The notes: generated from the letters alone by a model not told the origin. Shown: positions 23,107 through 34,600, counted from the first letter of the stretch. The stretch: 64,000 nucleotides of DNA from Melanocharis versteri (GCA_013397845.1 VZTG01002131.1:540833-604832), one strand, 5' to 3'. Numbers and translations are program-made.

Positions 23107-24264
23107 ATTATTAAAGCAATTGTAATTCACCATTCAAAGGTCTGAAGGAAGTAATATATGCTTTAAATTTCATGAAACACTTTACTAATGAAAATCCCCA
23201 GTGATGTTAAGAGTGGTATTAATGTGCAGGAGGTGAGCAGGGCTTTAGCTGCTCTGACAATAAAATGTGATAGACTGGAAGAGTTCTTTATGAATAAATT
23301 TTAAATCAGTACATGTCTAAACCACTTTTGGCTAGAACTTAGTATTTGCTGTAAAATAATGTGGTCTGTAACAGTCACCCATGGGATTCATTGACATATT
23401 TACAATAAACTGTTAGAGTGAAAACCAAAATGAAACAGAAATATGTCAAACTTCTGAATTGGAGTAAACTCCTTCCCTACAGAAGGGTGGGCATTGACAA
23501 TTTCCCCAAGCCTAGATCCTGTTACCCACGTCAGTCTCCTTTTTATTTCCTTCTATGATATATTCCTTGAAAACCAGAAATTGAAAAACTAACAGTGGCA
23601 ATCTGAAGTTGATCTTGGACTAATACAGGGATTCAGGAATAAAATGGTAACAAAAATTACTGAATTTCGTTCTTTGCAATACATATTTTTGCACAAGGCT
23701 AAGTGCTGTTGCCCTTATAATTCAAACCACTTAAGCAAACATTTTAGTAAAAAAAAATGTGATGTTATTTGTAGCTTTTAAAAAGACTTCGAATGGCGCA
23801 GAAGAGGAAGGAAAGGTAAACCAGGATTATACAGGCATTTGTGCCCCAAATATACGTGTTTTGTGACATAATTTCACTAATTTCTTCAGAGAAATACATA
23901 TTTATTATAAAAATGAAGCTGAGCAGCACGCCAGCGGAGCCAAGGCAGGTTTTTCTTTAGCTGCTGGTGTAGCAGAAGAGCAGCGAGGGTGCTCTGTGCG
24001 GGGGCAGCTGAGCTGCTGATTTATAGCAGCACAGACAAGTGTGGAACTCATCTTTCCACCACTGCAATTCGATGTCCAGACCCAAGGGAAAACAGAAGTT
24101 TCCCCAATTTGCCATTTTATTTCTGCAGCTCCTTTAGTCCAAGTGGTTGACTTGAAAGCCCAAAGCCTTTCACTGCCCTTCATCAGCCCTGGAGGGAGAA
24201 TCCAGCCCTAAAATCCATCTCCTGCTCCAAGGAGCTGGCAGTGCCAGGGGCTGGCACGGGGTCC
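23107..24264. other. unique noncoding sequence
   Basis: Nothing recognisable. The minus frame 23905-24183 (92 codons) lies in a slightly GC-richer patch and shows no domain. Confidence 0.5.
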
Positions 24265-24656
24265 CCGAATTCCCTCTCTCCCCGAATTCCCTCTCTCCCC
24301 TGAATTCCCTCTCTCCCCGAATTCCCTCTCTCCCCGAATTCTCTCTCTCCCCGAATTCTCTCTCTCCCCGAATTCCCTCTCTCCCTGAATTCCCTCTCTC
24401 CCCGAATTCCCTCTCTCCCCGAATTCCCTCTCTCCCCGAATTCTCTCTCTCCCCGAATTCCCTCTGTCCCTGAATTCCCTCTGTCCCCGAATTCCCTCTC
24501 TCCCTGAATTCCCTCTCTCCCCTAATTCCCTCTCTCCCTGAATTCCCTATCTCCCCGAATTCCCTCTCTCTCTGAATTCCCTCTCTCCCCGAATTCCCTC
24601 TCTCCCCGAATTCCCTCTCTCCCTGAATTCCCTCTCTCCCTGAATTCCCTCTCCCC
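24265..24656. repeat. minisatellite, 17-base unit with an EcoRI site, about 23 copies
   Basis: The unit CCCCGAATTCCCTCTCT, with variants (TCCCTGAATTC, TTCTCTCTC), is repeated almost without interruption. Nearly every unit contains GAATTC. One strand is strongly pyrimidine-rich. The minus-strand frame at 24522-24731 reads the array as an arginine/glutamate/glycine repeat and is not a gene. Confidence 0.96.
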
Positions 24657-24765
24657 AGGACACTGCAGCTCCTGAGCTGAGGAGCTCAGCAAGGCTCCAC
24701 CTGGCAGGGCAGGGCTCGTCCTCCACCTCACCCTGCCAGCTCAGCTAATGGCTCTTCAGGAGCCC
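24657..24765. other. flank of minisatellite
   Basis: Short GC-rich unique sequence between the 17-base array and an AT-rich stretch; nothing recognised. Confidence 0.5.
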
Positions 24766-25025
24766 CATGGATCTTAATAAAAAATGGAAATGGTTTTGCC
24801 CCTTCATTTTAATTAACATTATGTCTACATTTCGATGATAATGGATAATTAAGTGAGTTACCTTGACATTGGAATGTTCTTGGAAATAATTTACTACGCA
24901 ATTTCATTAGGTTAAAGACATTTGTCTATTTTATTTTGAATGGAAGTTTCATCATAAATATTTCTGAATATGATTTATACATAAACTAATTATCATTTAC
25001 AGAGTCAGGACTTTCCAAACTGCAA
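24766..25025. other. AT-rich stretch, candidate conserved noncoding element
   Basis: About 260 bases without simple repeats contain several homeodomain-type cores (TTAATTAA near 24810, GATAATTAAG near 24845, CTAATTATC near 24987) and a TEAD-like GGAATGT near 24871. The transition from the GC-rich minisatellite is abrupt. This is typical of developmental enhancers in gene deserts, but conservation was not tested. Confidence 0.25.
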
Positions 25026-26728
25026 AATTCATTATGTGCATTTTAAAACTCTTTTTGTGATCATACATAGAATGTATCTATTACCTCAAAGAAATATTAC
25101 TTTTTTTTTTTTTTTTTCTGTAGTCTCCAGTCATCTATTATTTTTTAAACACATGAAGAGGCACACAAGCATTCTCATGGAGTATTATTATTTTGGTGAT
25201 AGCAAAGTTTGGCTTCATAAGGGGTGGTTTACTACACTTCAGAGAAAAGTGTTAATCAATGAAAACTGTTCTTCAATAAAATCAGAAACAGATGTAAAGA
25301 GGCAATTTTTACCCGTGTTTATTCACTGAAATAGTTGCCTTTTGGCCAGCTGTGGTATTGCCCTGTAGCATCCTTGTTCAAGCAGAAAATTAAAATGACA
25401 AAATGAACTTTCTAGGCCTAGTATGGCCCATGTTTTGTTCATAAATCTCCTTGCATATCTATTTATAAAGAAACGGGGGATCCGTCAGAAAAATCCTTCC
25501 GTAGCAGTTCTGCTCCTCAGCTCCTTGCGGGGTCATGGCCTCAATTCACAGAAGTGCTTAACTGGGTTTGATGCAACGGAGAGACTCTAAATGCTACTGC
25601 AGAGCTTCTGTGCTTTGAGAGGTGCCCAGAGCTCACCTAAATAATGATGCAATTGTAAATTGGTACTCCTGTATTGTTTTTTAGTTAATTGGCATAATTC
25701 TATCAAAATGTGTGTTTCACATATCCCATGGAAGGGGTCACTAGAGACAGTGGTTTATTGGCAATTTCTGATATGTGAGAACTAAGAGAAGGCCACGGTT
25801 TCCTTCAATGAGGTTGTCAAATACACTGCAAAGAACTCTTCTAATGGCAGATTTGTGGAAGAATTTTTGGGAGATCTGCTACTTTTGTGATGCAAATTAT
25901 CAACTGTATCGTGGAAACATTGCACAGTTGTTTGTTTGGAAAAATAGTGAATTGTCCTGTTCCAGCACTGCTGGTTTGCACACCATGGACAGGAACAAGG
26001 GCAGGGGATGCAGAGAAAGGGAAGTGAATAATATTTAGAGAATAAGAACTTTAGGACAGTATTTAAACATATGATCCAGTGATCTGTGGAAGAACATTTT
26101 ATTGCAGGAAATACGGTAGCAGTCATAATCAGACTATTAAATGGTACAAGAATATCAGATGTCTCCTGGAAACTCTGTGGAGTATTGTTTAGTAACATTG
26201 CTCTGTCTGTAGCTAATCTCTCTGAGGCCCAATCCTGCAGCTGATTCTCTCAGGGAAGCTGGAAATTCAGGACCTGGGGTTACTTGGGCTGCATTTTGCC
26301 GTTGATTGAATCGTCTGTTGGATCTGTGGGAACAAAAGGGCAATTTAAGTTTCCACAGAGCAGATGAATTCATGAGTTAATATTTGAGATGGACCAATCT
26401 GTAACAGTCAGTGACACACTTCCATTTTTCTCTGTCTCTCAGCTAAAATCTGGACATGTTTCCACTGAAACCTTTGGGAGAAACCAGACAGGCAAAGAGT
26501 TTCTGCTTTGTCTTCTCCCTCGCCCCATCCAGTCCCATCCCCCTCCTGCACTAGGCAGTTGAAATAAAGATAATTTGGGGATCCTTGGGGTTTGGTGGTG
26601 CTGCAGCCCACACGAAGGGCTCCAGGTGTCCTGCCTCCCCAGGGAAACTCCTCCTCCCTGGCTGGTGAGTTCACACAGCCCAGGGAGCCACTGCTGTTGG
26701 AAATCTGGACTTTGTGGGGTTTTGTCGC
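25026..26728. other. unique noncoding sequence
   Basis: A run of 17 T lies at 25101-25117. The minus frame 25782-26198 (138 codons) and plus frame 25775-26038 overlap; neither shows a known domain. Frames at 26408-26943 on both strands run into the LTR described next. No element was recognised before 26729. Confidence 0.5.
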
Positions 26729-27045
26729 TGTTGGGGTGGACACGACATACACAGACAGTGCCTTGGACAAGGGCAAAAAGCCGTTTATTCAAGAAATCAG
26801 CCTCTTTTGTACACTTTTGTATGTTACCATTCGTGTTATACATTCACTGGCCACTAAACTACTCCAATGGATCCATTGGCTGTTATCTAACCACAATATC
26901 CTACTATTGGTTACCTATAGCACAAGCGTTCAGGTGTTCATAAAAACACCAGGTGCAGACTTGTTGCTGCTTCCTCTCCCTCTTGTTTGGATTCCTTTTC
27001 CTGAGTGTCTCACGGGTGAAGGCGGACTGTGCTAAGCTCAGTGTT
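26729..27045 (-). mobile_element. LTR fragment of an avian endogenous retrovirus
   Basis: On the plus strand the element starts TGTTGGGGTGGACACGACA at 26729, which is the end of the LTR read on the minus strand. Minus-strand features fit an LTR: two CCAAT boxes (complement of ATTGG at 26875-26879 and 26906-26910), then an AATAAA signal at 26789-26784, then about 55 bases to the CA terminus. The upstream edge is placed near 27045 by change in sequence character only. No retroviral gene and no clear target duplication are seen. The family is assigned from memory as ERVK-like. Confidence 0.5.
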
Positions 27046-27750
27046 GGAATTAGAGGCTGTCAGACGTGCCATTAATTCCCAAGGACCATTCCGGCCCCTC
27101 TGGCACCCACCCCGAGGGGACAGCAGGAGGAAGGGACTGAAACGGGCTGGGGTGACCCCAGTCTGGGGGGGCACAGTGCCCCAAATGAAACCCTCAGAAC
27201 TAAAAATCCCATTCCTGCCTAGCCTGTAGCGTGCAGCCTGTCCTACCCACAGAGCCCTGGTGGTTGGGTGAGTCCCTTTTCTCGGGAGTTTGTTATTCCA
27301 TGAGGATTGGAAACTGAAGATTTCCCTTCAAGCTCCTTTTACCCATCCCCGTGAGACATCTTAGTTTAGGCAGCCACCAGAAAAATAGCACCAATTTGTG
27401 CTGGCAGCTCCCCCATCAGCAGTTTTTACTGCAGAGGGACACTGGAGAACTGTTCTTGTACCTTTTGTTGTTTGTTTTCTCCTCCCACAGTTCTTCAATG
27501 AGGAAATATTCCAGGTTTGAATTTTCTCTCCTTTTAAATATTGATTCATACATTGACTTTAACAGGAGCAGAGTTTGATAATGCTAATTAATTAATAATT
27601 AATACTGAATAATTCCTAGCCTAACCTAAGTTATGGATCAAAAATCCACTCACACTGGCAGAGCTATTTAACAGAGGAAAACTGAAATGAGCACAGTGTT
27701 TAAATTCCTCTCTAAAAACTACCCCTGCCATCTTTCTGCCCTCTCTAAAG
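27046..27750. other. noncoding sequence between LTR and exon-like segment
   Basis: The first 200 bases are GC-rich and may still belong to an LTR. After that the sequence is unique, with an AATTAATTAATAATTAATAC run at about 27586-27605. A pyrimidine-rich stretch leads up to 27750. Confidence 0.4.
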
Positions 27751-27933
27751 ATTATCCTTCCATCAGTGATTTGTCATTAGGCCACCTAACTGATATAGAT
27801 ATCAAGAAATTTACTTATATTTTCATGGGGGAGTCAGGCTTGCCAAACCTAAATAGAATGGAAGATTTTTGGAAAGGCAGATCCTTGGATCAGATCATTA
27901 ACCTGCGTGCTGAGAGGACAAAAAAGACTGAAG
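27751..27933 (+). other. best exon-like segment, unrecognised protein
   Basis: An open frame of 118 codons (27687-28043) contains a 183-base core bounded by an acceptor-like tract (CTTTCTGCCCTCTCTAAAG, ending at 27750) and a donor-like AAG/GTAAAA at 27934. The core is a multiple of three with phase 1 at both ends, so it could be a symmetric cassette exon. Its peptide has a balanced, protein-like composition, with stretches such as IFMGESGLPNLNRMEDFWKG and SLDQIINLRAERTKKTE. Downstream of the donor the frame becomes low in complexity, as expected for intron. I do not recognise the protein. It could be a real exon of a large gene spanning the window, a retrocopy fragment or chance. Confidence 0.3.
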
Positions 27934-28690
27934 GTAAAACTACAGCAGGATGTTTTTTTCTACTGCAACAATTTCTTTTGTACTTTAGATACCATATAAC
28001 CTTTTTTAAAAATCTAAAAATGAAAATATTTATGCACTACTAACTGAATTCCAGTGCCAGAGCTCTTCATTTATTAATGTAGACACTGATATTGAAAATA
28101 CTGTGTATCCTGTGCATTATACATGACCATTATAAGAGAAATTTCCATGAAAAAAAAATGTTTAAAGCACTTTTCACAATAGCTTAAATAAGTCAGCTCT
28201 ATAACTCTCTTTTACATATTTTTTTTTTTATGCTGAAGCTAATATGACTTTCAGGTCAATTTAAATATATTCCCAGCTTTATGTCACGTTGAATAGTGTT
28301 ACTCCATATAGAATTTATGAAATATAAACTATTCTTCAGATCTCAGAGGGGAGCCAGTTCAGATTCTGGAGGGGAAAGAATGTTGGATTGACCTTTGTGA
28401 GCACCTGGGTGACACAAAACACAGAGATGGTTGAAATACCTGAAGTTTGTCTGCTTTTGGAAAGGAATTGTGTCCATGCTCTTTCTGTCTGTGCCTAAAA
28501 GGAGCCTCATTTTTGCTCCTGCACCCTCACTCGTGCTCCTGTGCCAGTGTCAGTGCTGGCAGCTGACGAGGTGTCTGACTCCAGGGTGATAGACAAGGCT
28601 GCCGTGCTAACAAAGACTTGATCACAGTCCTACACTCCTTGTACAAAAGAAGGGTTTTTTTGCTTCCTTTCTGCCTTTCTTTTTTTTTTT
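27934..28690. other. unique AT-rich noncoding sequence
   Basis: No gene or repeat recognised. Short A and T runs only. Confidence 0.5.
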
Positions 28691-29060
28691 AAATAGAACA
28701 CAAAGTATGAAGGCTCATCTAAGTAGGAAAGATTCATCAAAATCTCTAATTAAATACATGACAGCTGGTGAATTAGAGCATTCTGTCTTAGCGCTGCCAT
28801 CCTATAATACTTCATAATCCTGAGAGTCCAAAGTATGAATTAATTATGCTTATAAGTATCCTGATAACCAACTAAAGGGGAAAAATAATCAAAAGCCACC
28901 CTGAAAGGTCTCTGAGAATGTAGGCAGTGCTGCTAATCACGAGCGACTACGACCAAATTATGCTCAGATTAGCAGGCTTTGGAGAGGTTTGAGAGAGAAT
29001 ATATTTGTATTACAAGACTATTTGGTTAAAGAAACTGCTTGTTTTTAAAATAATGTGTTA
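28691..29060. other. AT-rich stretch, candidate conserved noncoding element
   Basis: This stretch has a TALE-homeodomain-like TGACAGCTG at 28759-28767, an AATTAATTATGC near 28840, CTAATCACG near 28934 and TTAGCAGG motifs, without simple repeats after 28692. The density of homeodomain-type cores resembles a developmental enhancer. Whether it is conserved is unknown. Confidence 0.25.
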
Positions 29061-29078
29061 CAAAAGCACTTTTAGAAG

Positions 29079-29579
29079 TGTCGTGGTTTGACCCCAGCCA
29101 GCAGCTAAAGCACCAACGTGGCTGCTGACCCACTCTATCCCCAGTGGGATGGGGGAGAGAATCACAAGGATAAAAGTGCAAAAATAGGAGAAAGTCAATG
29201 GATTTGGGTAAGAATAGTTCAATAGGTAAAGCAAAGCAAGGAATTCATTCCCCATTCCCCTGGGCAGGCAGGTTCAGGCTCCCCAAGGCAGCCGAGCTCC
29301 ACCACAGTGACTTGGGAAGACAAGAGGTTGTCAGCCCTGCTGAGCAGTGCCCAGAGCATCCCGGTGTTGTAACCCCTATTTCCAGCACAAACCCAAACCA
29401 CAGACCCTTCCCAGCTCCCGGGAGCACATCCACGCCCTCCCAGCCCAGACCTGCACAAGGAGCCACGTGTCAAATACCAGCTCCTAACAGCTGGCACAGT
29501 CCTCAGCCTTGCAAAGATGAGCACGATGAAAACCCCTAAAGTCACAGCTTCAGATTAGTCCTGTTGTCTTCAAAAAGCA
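29079..29579. mobile_element. solo LTR of an avian ERV, about 500 bases
   Basis: The plus strand begins TGTCGTGGTTTGACCCCAGC at 29079, followed by GCTAAAGCACCAA and a CCAGTGGGATGGGGGAGAG block. These match, from memory, a very common avian LTR family. The sequence AGAAG occurs just before the start (29074-29078) and again at 29579-29583, so it may be a five-base target duplication framing a solo LTR. The right end is therefore provisional. No gag, pol or env sequence is present. Open frames at 29198-29545 on both strands lie within the LTR and are not genes. Confidence 0.6.
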
Positions 29580-29583
29580 GAAG

Positions 29584-30882
29584 TTTAGAGACAAATCTGT
29601 GCAGGTGTTCAGGTGTTGTGAGTTTCTTTAGGTTTGCTGGTGAAGAGGTTTTGGTTGCTTGTTGCTGCTTTAGGAGAAAAGGAGCAGAACTGAAACAGGA
29701 ATTTTCATGCGCTTTAGAATACTCTTAAATTGAAATACTCCAGGTTTGGGGCATGTAATTTTTTAACATTGATAGCCAGAGATTAAATGTTCCACTGAAA
29801 CATTCGCTTTAAGATTGCTCCATCCATAATCCAGATCTGAAACAGATATTTCTAAGGAAAAACGTTTCAACAGCCCTAGTGGTTTATATTCAGCTTCTAT
29901 TTGATTTTTTTTTTCTGTCAAGACTTAAGGGTTTTCTAACTTAAATTTTTCTCATTAAATTTTTTCTCATTAAAATCTATCCCACAAAACGTGAAACATA
30001 AACCATTATATTTCTATTCCTGTATATTTTGAACAAAATTGGACCTGTATGATCCATCTTACATAGGCCTCTTCCTGCCTGTTTATTTGCTGGTTTTACT
30101 GGTTATTCAGAGACCATGAAATTACATTGAAAACACGCTTGGCTTCTTGGATGTCCTCAAACTCCACATTCAGTGAATTTTTGCTGTGTGAGGGCTCTTC
30201 CTCATTTTGCTCAGCAGATGGTCAGGTGTCAGTATCATGACTGGGATGTGAGGAGATGATTAATTTCAGACAAATTTGGCCTGAAATTCCCGAGTTCACA
30301 TATTCCTGAGTCAAGAACTTCTTTGGAAGTATGTTAGAGCTCTCTTTTGAAGTTGCTGTGCCTCAATTGGCTAAAATTGCTATTTATTTTTCACAGTTGC
30401 TAACTGGCATCATTCATGAACTGAAACCTGGTTACTGTTATTAGAAGCCAGAGTAAAACTGCAATTCCTGCAATTCAGGTGTTGGGTCCTTCTTGACCTA
30501 GTCCATGGATGAACTCTGTGTGGAGCAAGAGAGGGGGAAAATGCCAAATACTTGTCATGATTAAGAAGACTTTGAGGAAACCAACAGATTTATTGGATTC
30601 TGTTTGTAAGAAGTCCAGTGTTAGTGGGAAAGGAGCCCATTCAGTGGCACGCTTGAGTGGAGAAGAACCACTGAGTAACTTTTAAGTAAACTGATTTCTC
30701 TCTTGAAGGGTTCTGCTATTTTCCCTAATCCATCTGCTGACCTGCCATTTTGATGTAAGGAATGGTGGAAAAGACTGCTGATCCTGGATCAGCTACACAA
30801 GAATGACTTTCACCAAATGAGACACTTTCATCATTCTGGTGGGCTGAAAAATCGCTTGTCACAATCCTGAGAAATGCTTGTC
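29584..30882. other. unique noncoding sequence
   Basis: No gene or element recognised in about 1.3 kb between the solo LTR and the CR1 fragment. Confidence 0.5.
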
Positions 30883-30990
30883 GTAGAATCACAGAATTAT
30901 TCAGGCTGGAAGGAGCTGTGGGAAGTTCCTAGTCCAACTTCCCAGACATTTCAGCTCAGCAGGCAGCCCGTGTGGTCAGGTGTGATTTAT
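30883..30990 (-). mobile_element. CR1 LINE, 3' end fragment
   Basis: GTAGAATCACAGAATTATTC at 30883, then AGGCTGGAAGGAGCTGTGGG and a TAGTCCAACTTCCCAG block, match the reverse complement of the CR1 3' terminus, which ends in ATTCTATG-type octamers. The element therefore lies on the minus strand with its 3' end at 30883. Only about 100 bases are recognisable, the usual heavy 5' truncation of CR1 copies. No reverse transcriptase sequence is present. Confidence 0.75.
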
Positions 30991-31290
30991 CTTTGTAAGC
31001 CCATGACAAGTGGTGGTGGTTTTGGCTCTGCTGCCACCCTCCCTGCGTGCCTGAGCAGTGAGCTCATCCATCTTCCTCCCTCGTAGCCTGTCTGCCTCCT
31101 CCAGCCTCCGCCCTGTTTGGCTGGACATCTGTCACAGCTCCCTGCTCGGCCAGGCCAGGGTCCTGCTGCAGCTCTGCCAGCACGGCCAGCGAGGGCTTCG
31201 TCCTCAACGAGCTGCTCTGAGCTCTGTTACAGCACCCTTCAGTAATGCTGGAGATCTTCTTTAAGCAAATGGTTTTTTGTTTCAATATGG
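30991..31290. other. GC-rich sequence between CR1 and LTR
   Basis: This GC-rich stretch contains overlapping short frames (31058-31264 plus, 31064-31309 minus) without recognisable domains. It may be more of the CR1 element, but the match could not be followed beyond about 30990. Confidence 0.4.
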
Positions 31291-31600
31291 TGTCACGATC
31301 CGCTAACACGAGCGGGGGTCGTGATGATTCGCTACCTTGATCTCAGAGTGCAAAGGAAACACAAACGGGGAAAGTCTGATGCTTTAATCAAATCAATGCA
31401 CTTTTATTGAGTGCCAACAACACGACTATGCGATAGAAGAGGGGGAGAGATATAAGGAAACAAAGGATAGAGAGAAAAAGAGGGGGAAGGGGTTAATAGC
31501 TACCAACGGCGAGTCAGGATCCNGCTTGTAATTTCCACTGTTCTCATCTCCAGCCGGCTTCCCAGGCTCCTCACCTGGGCTGTGTGTTACAAACCGAAGA
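31291..31600 (-). mobile_element. LTR of an avian endogenous retrovirus (ERVK-like)
   Basis: The plus strand starts TGTCACGATCCGCTAACACG at 31291. Read on the minus strand, the LTR contains AATAAA at 31408-31403, then about 110 bases of R/U5 to a terminal TGACA. The end can fold into an imperfect hairpin (31294-31304 with 31311-31323, loop AACACG, two-base bulge). A purine-rich block (GAGAGAAAAAGAGGGGG-like, 31440-31490 plus) lies upstream of the signal in LTR orientation. The outer edge is uncertain and set near 31600. A single N occurs at 31523. No retroviral genes flank it. Confidence 0.6.
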
Positions 31601-34600
31601 TGTTGTGCTGGCACAGCACGGGGGAGGCTGGCCCAGCAGGGAGGGGCTGTGTGTGTGAGGGGTGGGCACGGGCTACGCTCCCCAAGGCACCAGGTCAGCC
31701 CAGCCAGACCCGTGCCAGCCTCGAGCTGACTGCAACACTCCATCACTTCAACTCTGAGCTCTGTCTGCATGAGTTCTCACAGCAGTTCTCTGCCACGGAA
31801 TGCACCACAACGGGGAGAAAACAAAACCTGAATTTTTTCTAAACTTCACATGGGATGGAGTGGAATGTGAACGAAAGTCAGAAAATTTCCTGGGGAGCTC
31901 CAAATTTGCGGTGCGGTTTGGATCCCAGTGCAGGTGCCAGCAGATGGCACTCAGGAATCTGGAATGTTGTTACCTCTGGGGCTTTCTGTGACCGAGGCAG
32001 CTCCGAGTTCGTAGCTGCCCCTTCCTCACCCCAGGGCTTCTGTGGCTTCAGAGGGACAGAAACACTCAGTGGGGACAACTGGTGGCTGCCAGAGGTGACC
32101 GACATGTGGCATCATGTGGTTCATCCTTGACTGGGAATGTACTGAGACCTGCTTTGAGTGTTCTGAACTCGTTGCTGTAGAGAGAGTGGAAATGTTGTTT
32201 GTATATTAAAATATTGTGTTGGTTTATCGTTGTTTGTATGTGGATTGAGTAATGCTGTCCGGTGGCAGAGATTGCATCATTTAATCAGTTTTCAGTTTTG
32301 ATTACAGCTACCAGCAGGAGACTCAGAGTTGCCAACTGTAATTAAAATGTAAAAAAAAGCCAAACCAAACCAAAGAACAGAGGCAAAAAACAGTTCAGAG
32401 ATAATTAAAGCTGAGAAACGTTTATTTTCCTGTGAACTTTCGTACTGCTGTGCTGAGGAAAGCTGACTATTAGCTGTCTTCAAGCGTCCCCTGCACTGGG
32501 TTGTTTGGATCTGGGGTTAGATCATCATTTCCATCTTAGTGCAAAACTTTATCAATGACTAATGCAGTACCACTTGATTAATTTGTATTAATACTGCGGG
32601 GATTTTCAGGGTTGCAGTGTAGCACAGGAGTTCTTTATTGTGATTCTGGTCCTGCTGCAAGCCAAGGTAAAACTTTTGCAGTGGCCTCTTTCCAGGTGCC
32701 ACTGGACTTTCTCTCACACTGGGAGCAGAGAGATAATGCCACTGTCTTGTACAACAAGCACAGTGACCTCCCTGGCTCCTGGTGCCTTGTATTTGGGCTT
32801 TATCACCTTTGGAAGCTGATCTGCAGTGGAAAGATAAGGTCTGACCCCGTGTCTTGGGTAAAGGTCGGGCATTTATAAATGTACAAAGCCCCACCGGAAG
32901 GCTGTGTCACAGCCTCGGTCTCTCAGTGAATAGAAACCTTTTATCAGGAATCCTGAGCTTATTCTTGGGCTGTTTATACGGTTTTGCACAATCTTGTTTA
33001 GTTTAAATAGCTTTGCCTCTTCTCCGGGCTGCACTTTTTTTCCAGTATTTTTCAGGTTTATCTTAATAGGCAGGGTCCCTCTGTCTTTTTGTTGCTAAAC
33101 TCATTTGTGATCTCACAAGGAAGACCTGATGATTATAAATGATAGTGATATTATTCCCAGCCTCCCCTTTTTAAATTTTTTTCACTTAGAAATAGCACAA
33201 CCCCCTCAGTATTTGCAATCCTTTGATGAGGACCCTGCTACTTCAGTCCTGTGCTCCACAAATCTGGAGAAAAATCCATCTGTGGGGGTAACCTCTCTTG
33301 TGCACTTCCTCACCTGCTGGACCTGCCTTTTTCCATGTTGGGTCTAAAGATGAGAAAGTCTTTATTCATGTGCCCAAATGAACTCCTGACCTGCCATCTT
33401 AGTCAGGAAGTACCTGCACATTTGAGACTTTCCACCAGTAGTAAAATAATTTTTTTGTACCAAATCTTGATGAAGCAGGACTGGAAGGCGTGGGCAGGAT
33501 AAACCTGAGGGTCTGAATCATTTTTGGTTGCCTGCACTACAGAGAAGTGAATAGATTGATGTTTTTTTAATGTAGATGATGATTTGCTTGAAATACTCTG
33601 AACTGTCAGCTTGGCAGGATCTTCATACACTTTTGTGAGCTAATCAAAGACAGATTGCAGGCAGGAGCCATATCTAAATTTATTAAGAGAATTAATAGAC
33701 CATTTAAATTTTACTAGAATTAGGCTAAGATACAGTAAGCATTTGCACCAGCAGATCCTCATTAGCTGTGCCATTGACCTGGTGCCTGGTGTGTAATGGG
33801 GAATTGACATCTAGATTTGGGGACAATGGTGCTGCTAATACGAGTTGGAATCATTGGGGGGAAAAAAGACTAATTTTATACAAGTGTCAGATTTTACTTT
33901 TCATATTAATTTCACTGTGTGAAATCATGGACTACTGTGGACTGCCAAGTCAAAGTTTCAAGGCGTTTTTGGCCTAATCCAGGAGATTTGCTTGCTCTCT
34001 ATTCTGTAAATCTCTGTACACTCTGGCCATGAGGGGGAGTTTTATGTATTAATTTATTTACATAAAATCTTTGGAAAGTGATCAACTTGGTGAGTGTTCA
34101 GACCCTGATCGTGTATTTTCCTGAGTGTATCAGTCTTTCTGGGTTAGATTACCATGAAAACAGATCCTTATAAAATTTCAGCACATTGAAGTTGGGTTTT
34201 AGCACGTTGAAGCCTCCATGATAACATGTGTCTGCCTTATGTTGATATTTTTAAATCTTATGACACTTACCCCCTTTTTCTTGATTAGGTGACTTTTCCA
34301 AACCTCGTAAAGCTTCTGGTTGGGTAGGGCACTTCCTCGAGGTGAGTCTTCACTTTCTAAGGAGCTGCCTCAGCAAGCCTTAGTAAGAATACCAGTGTGC
34401 AGTGGGAATTAGTTTCCCCAAGAGCACTGTTCAGCACTTTAAAGAAGATTATATAATTGAAGCCCAATTATTTTTAAACTATTTTTTTTCTGTCTTGAAA
34501 TTGCAACCATGATCAATAGTGAATCCTGTGTATAAAAATTCTGAGCACTGACAAACAAGATGGCCTGGGTTTGAAAAGTTGATTGTTGGTGTCATTCACA

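Noticed and set aside
24265..24656. Possible CRISPR-like array
   Set aside because: Units are contiguous 17-base repeats with no unique spacers, in vertebrate-type DNA.
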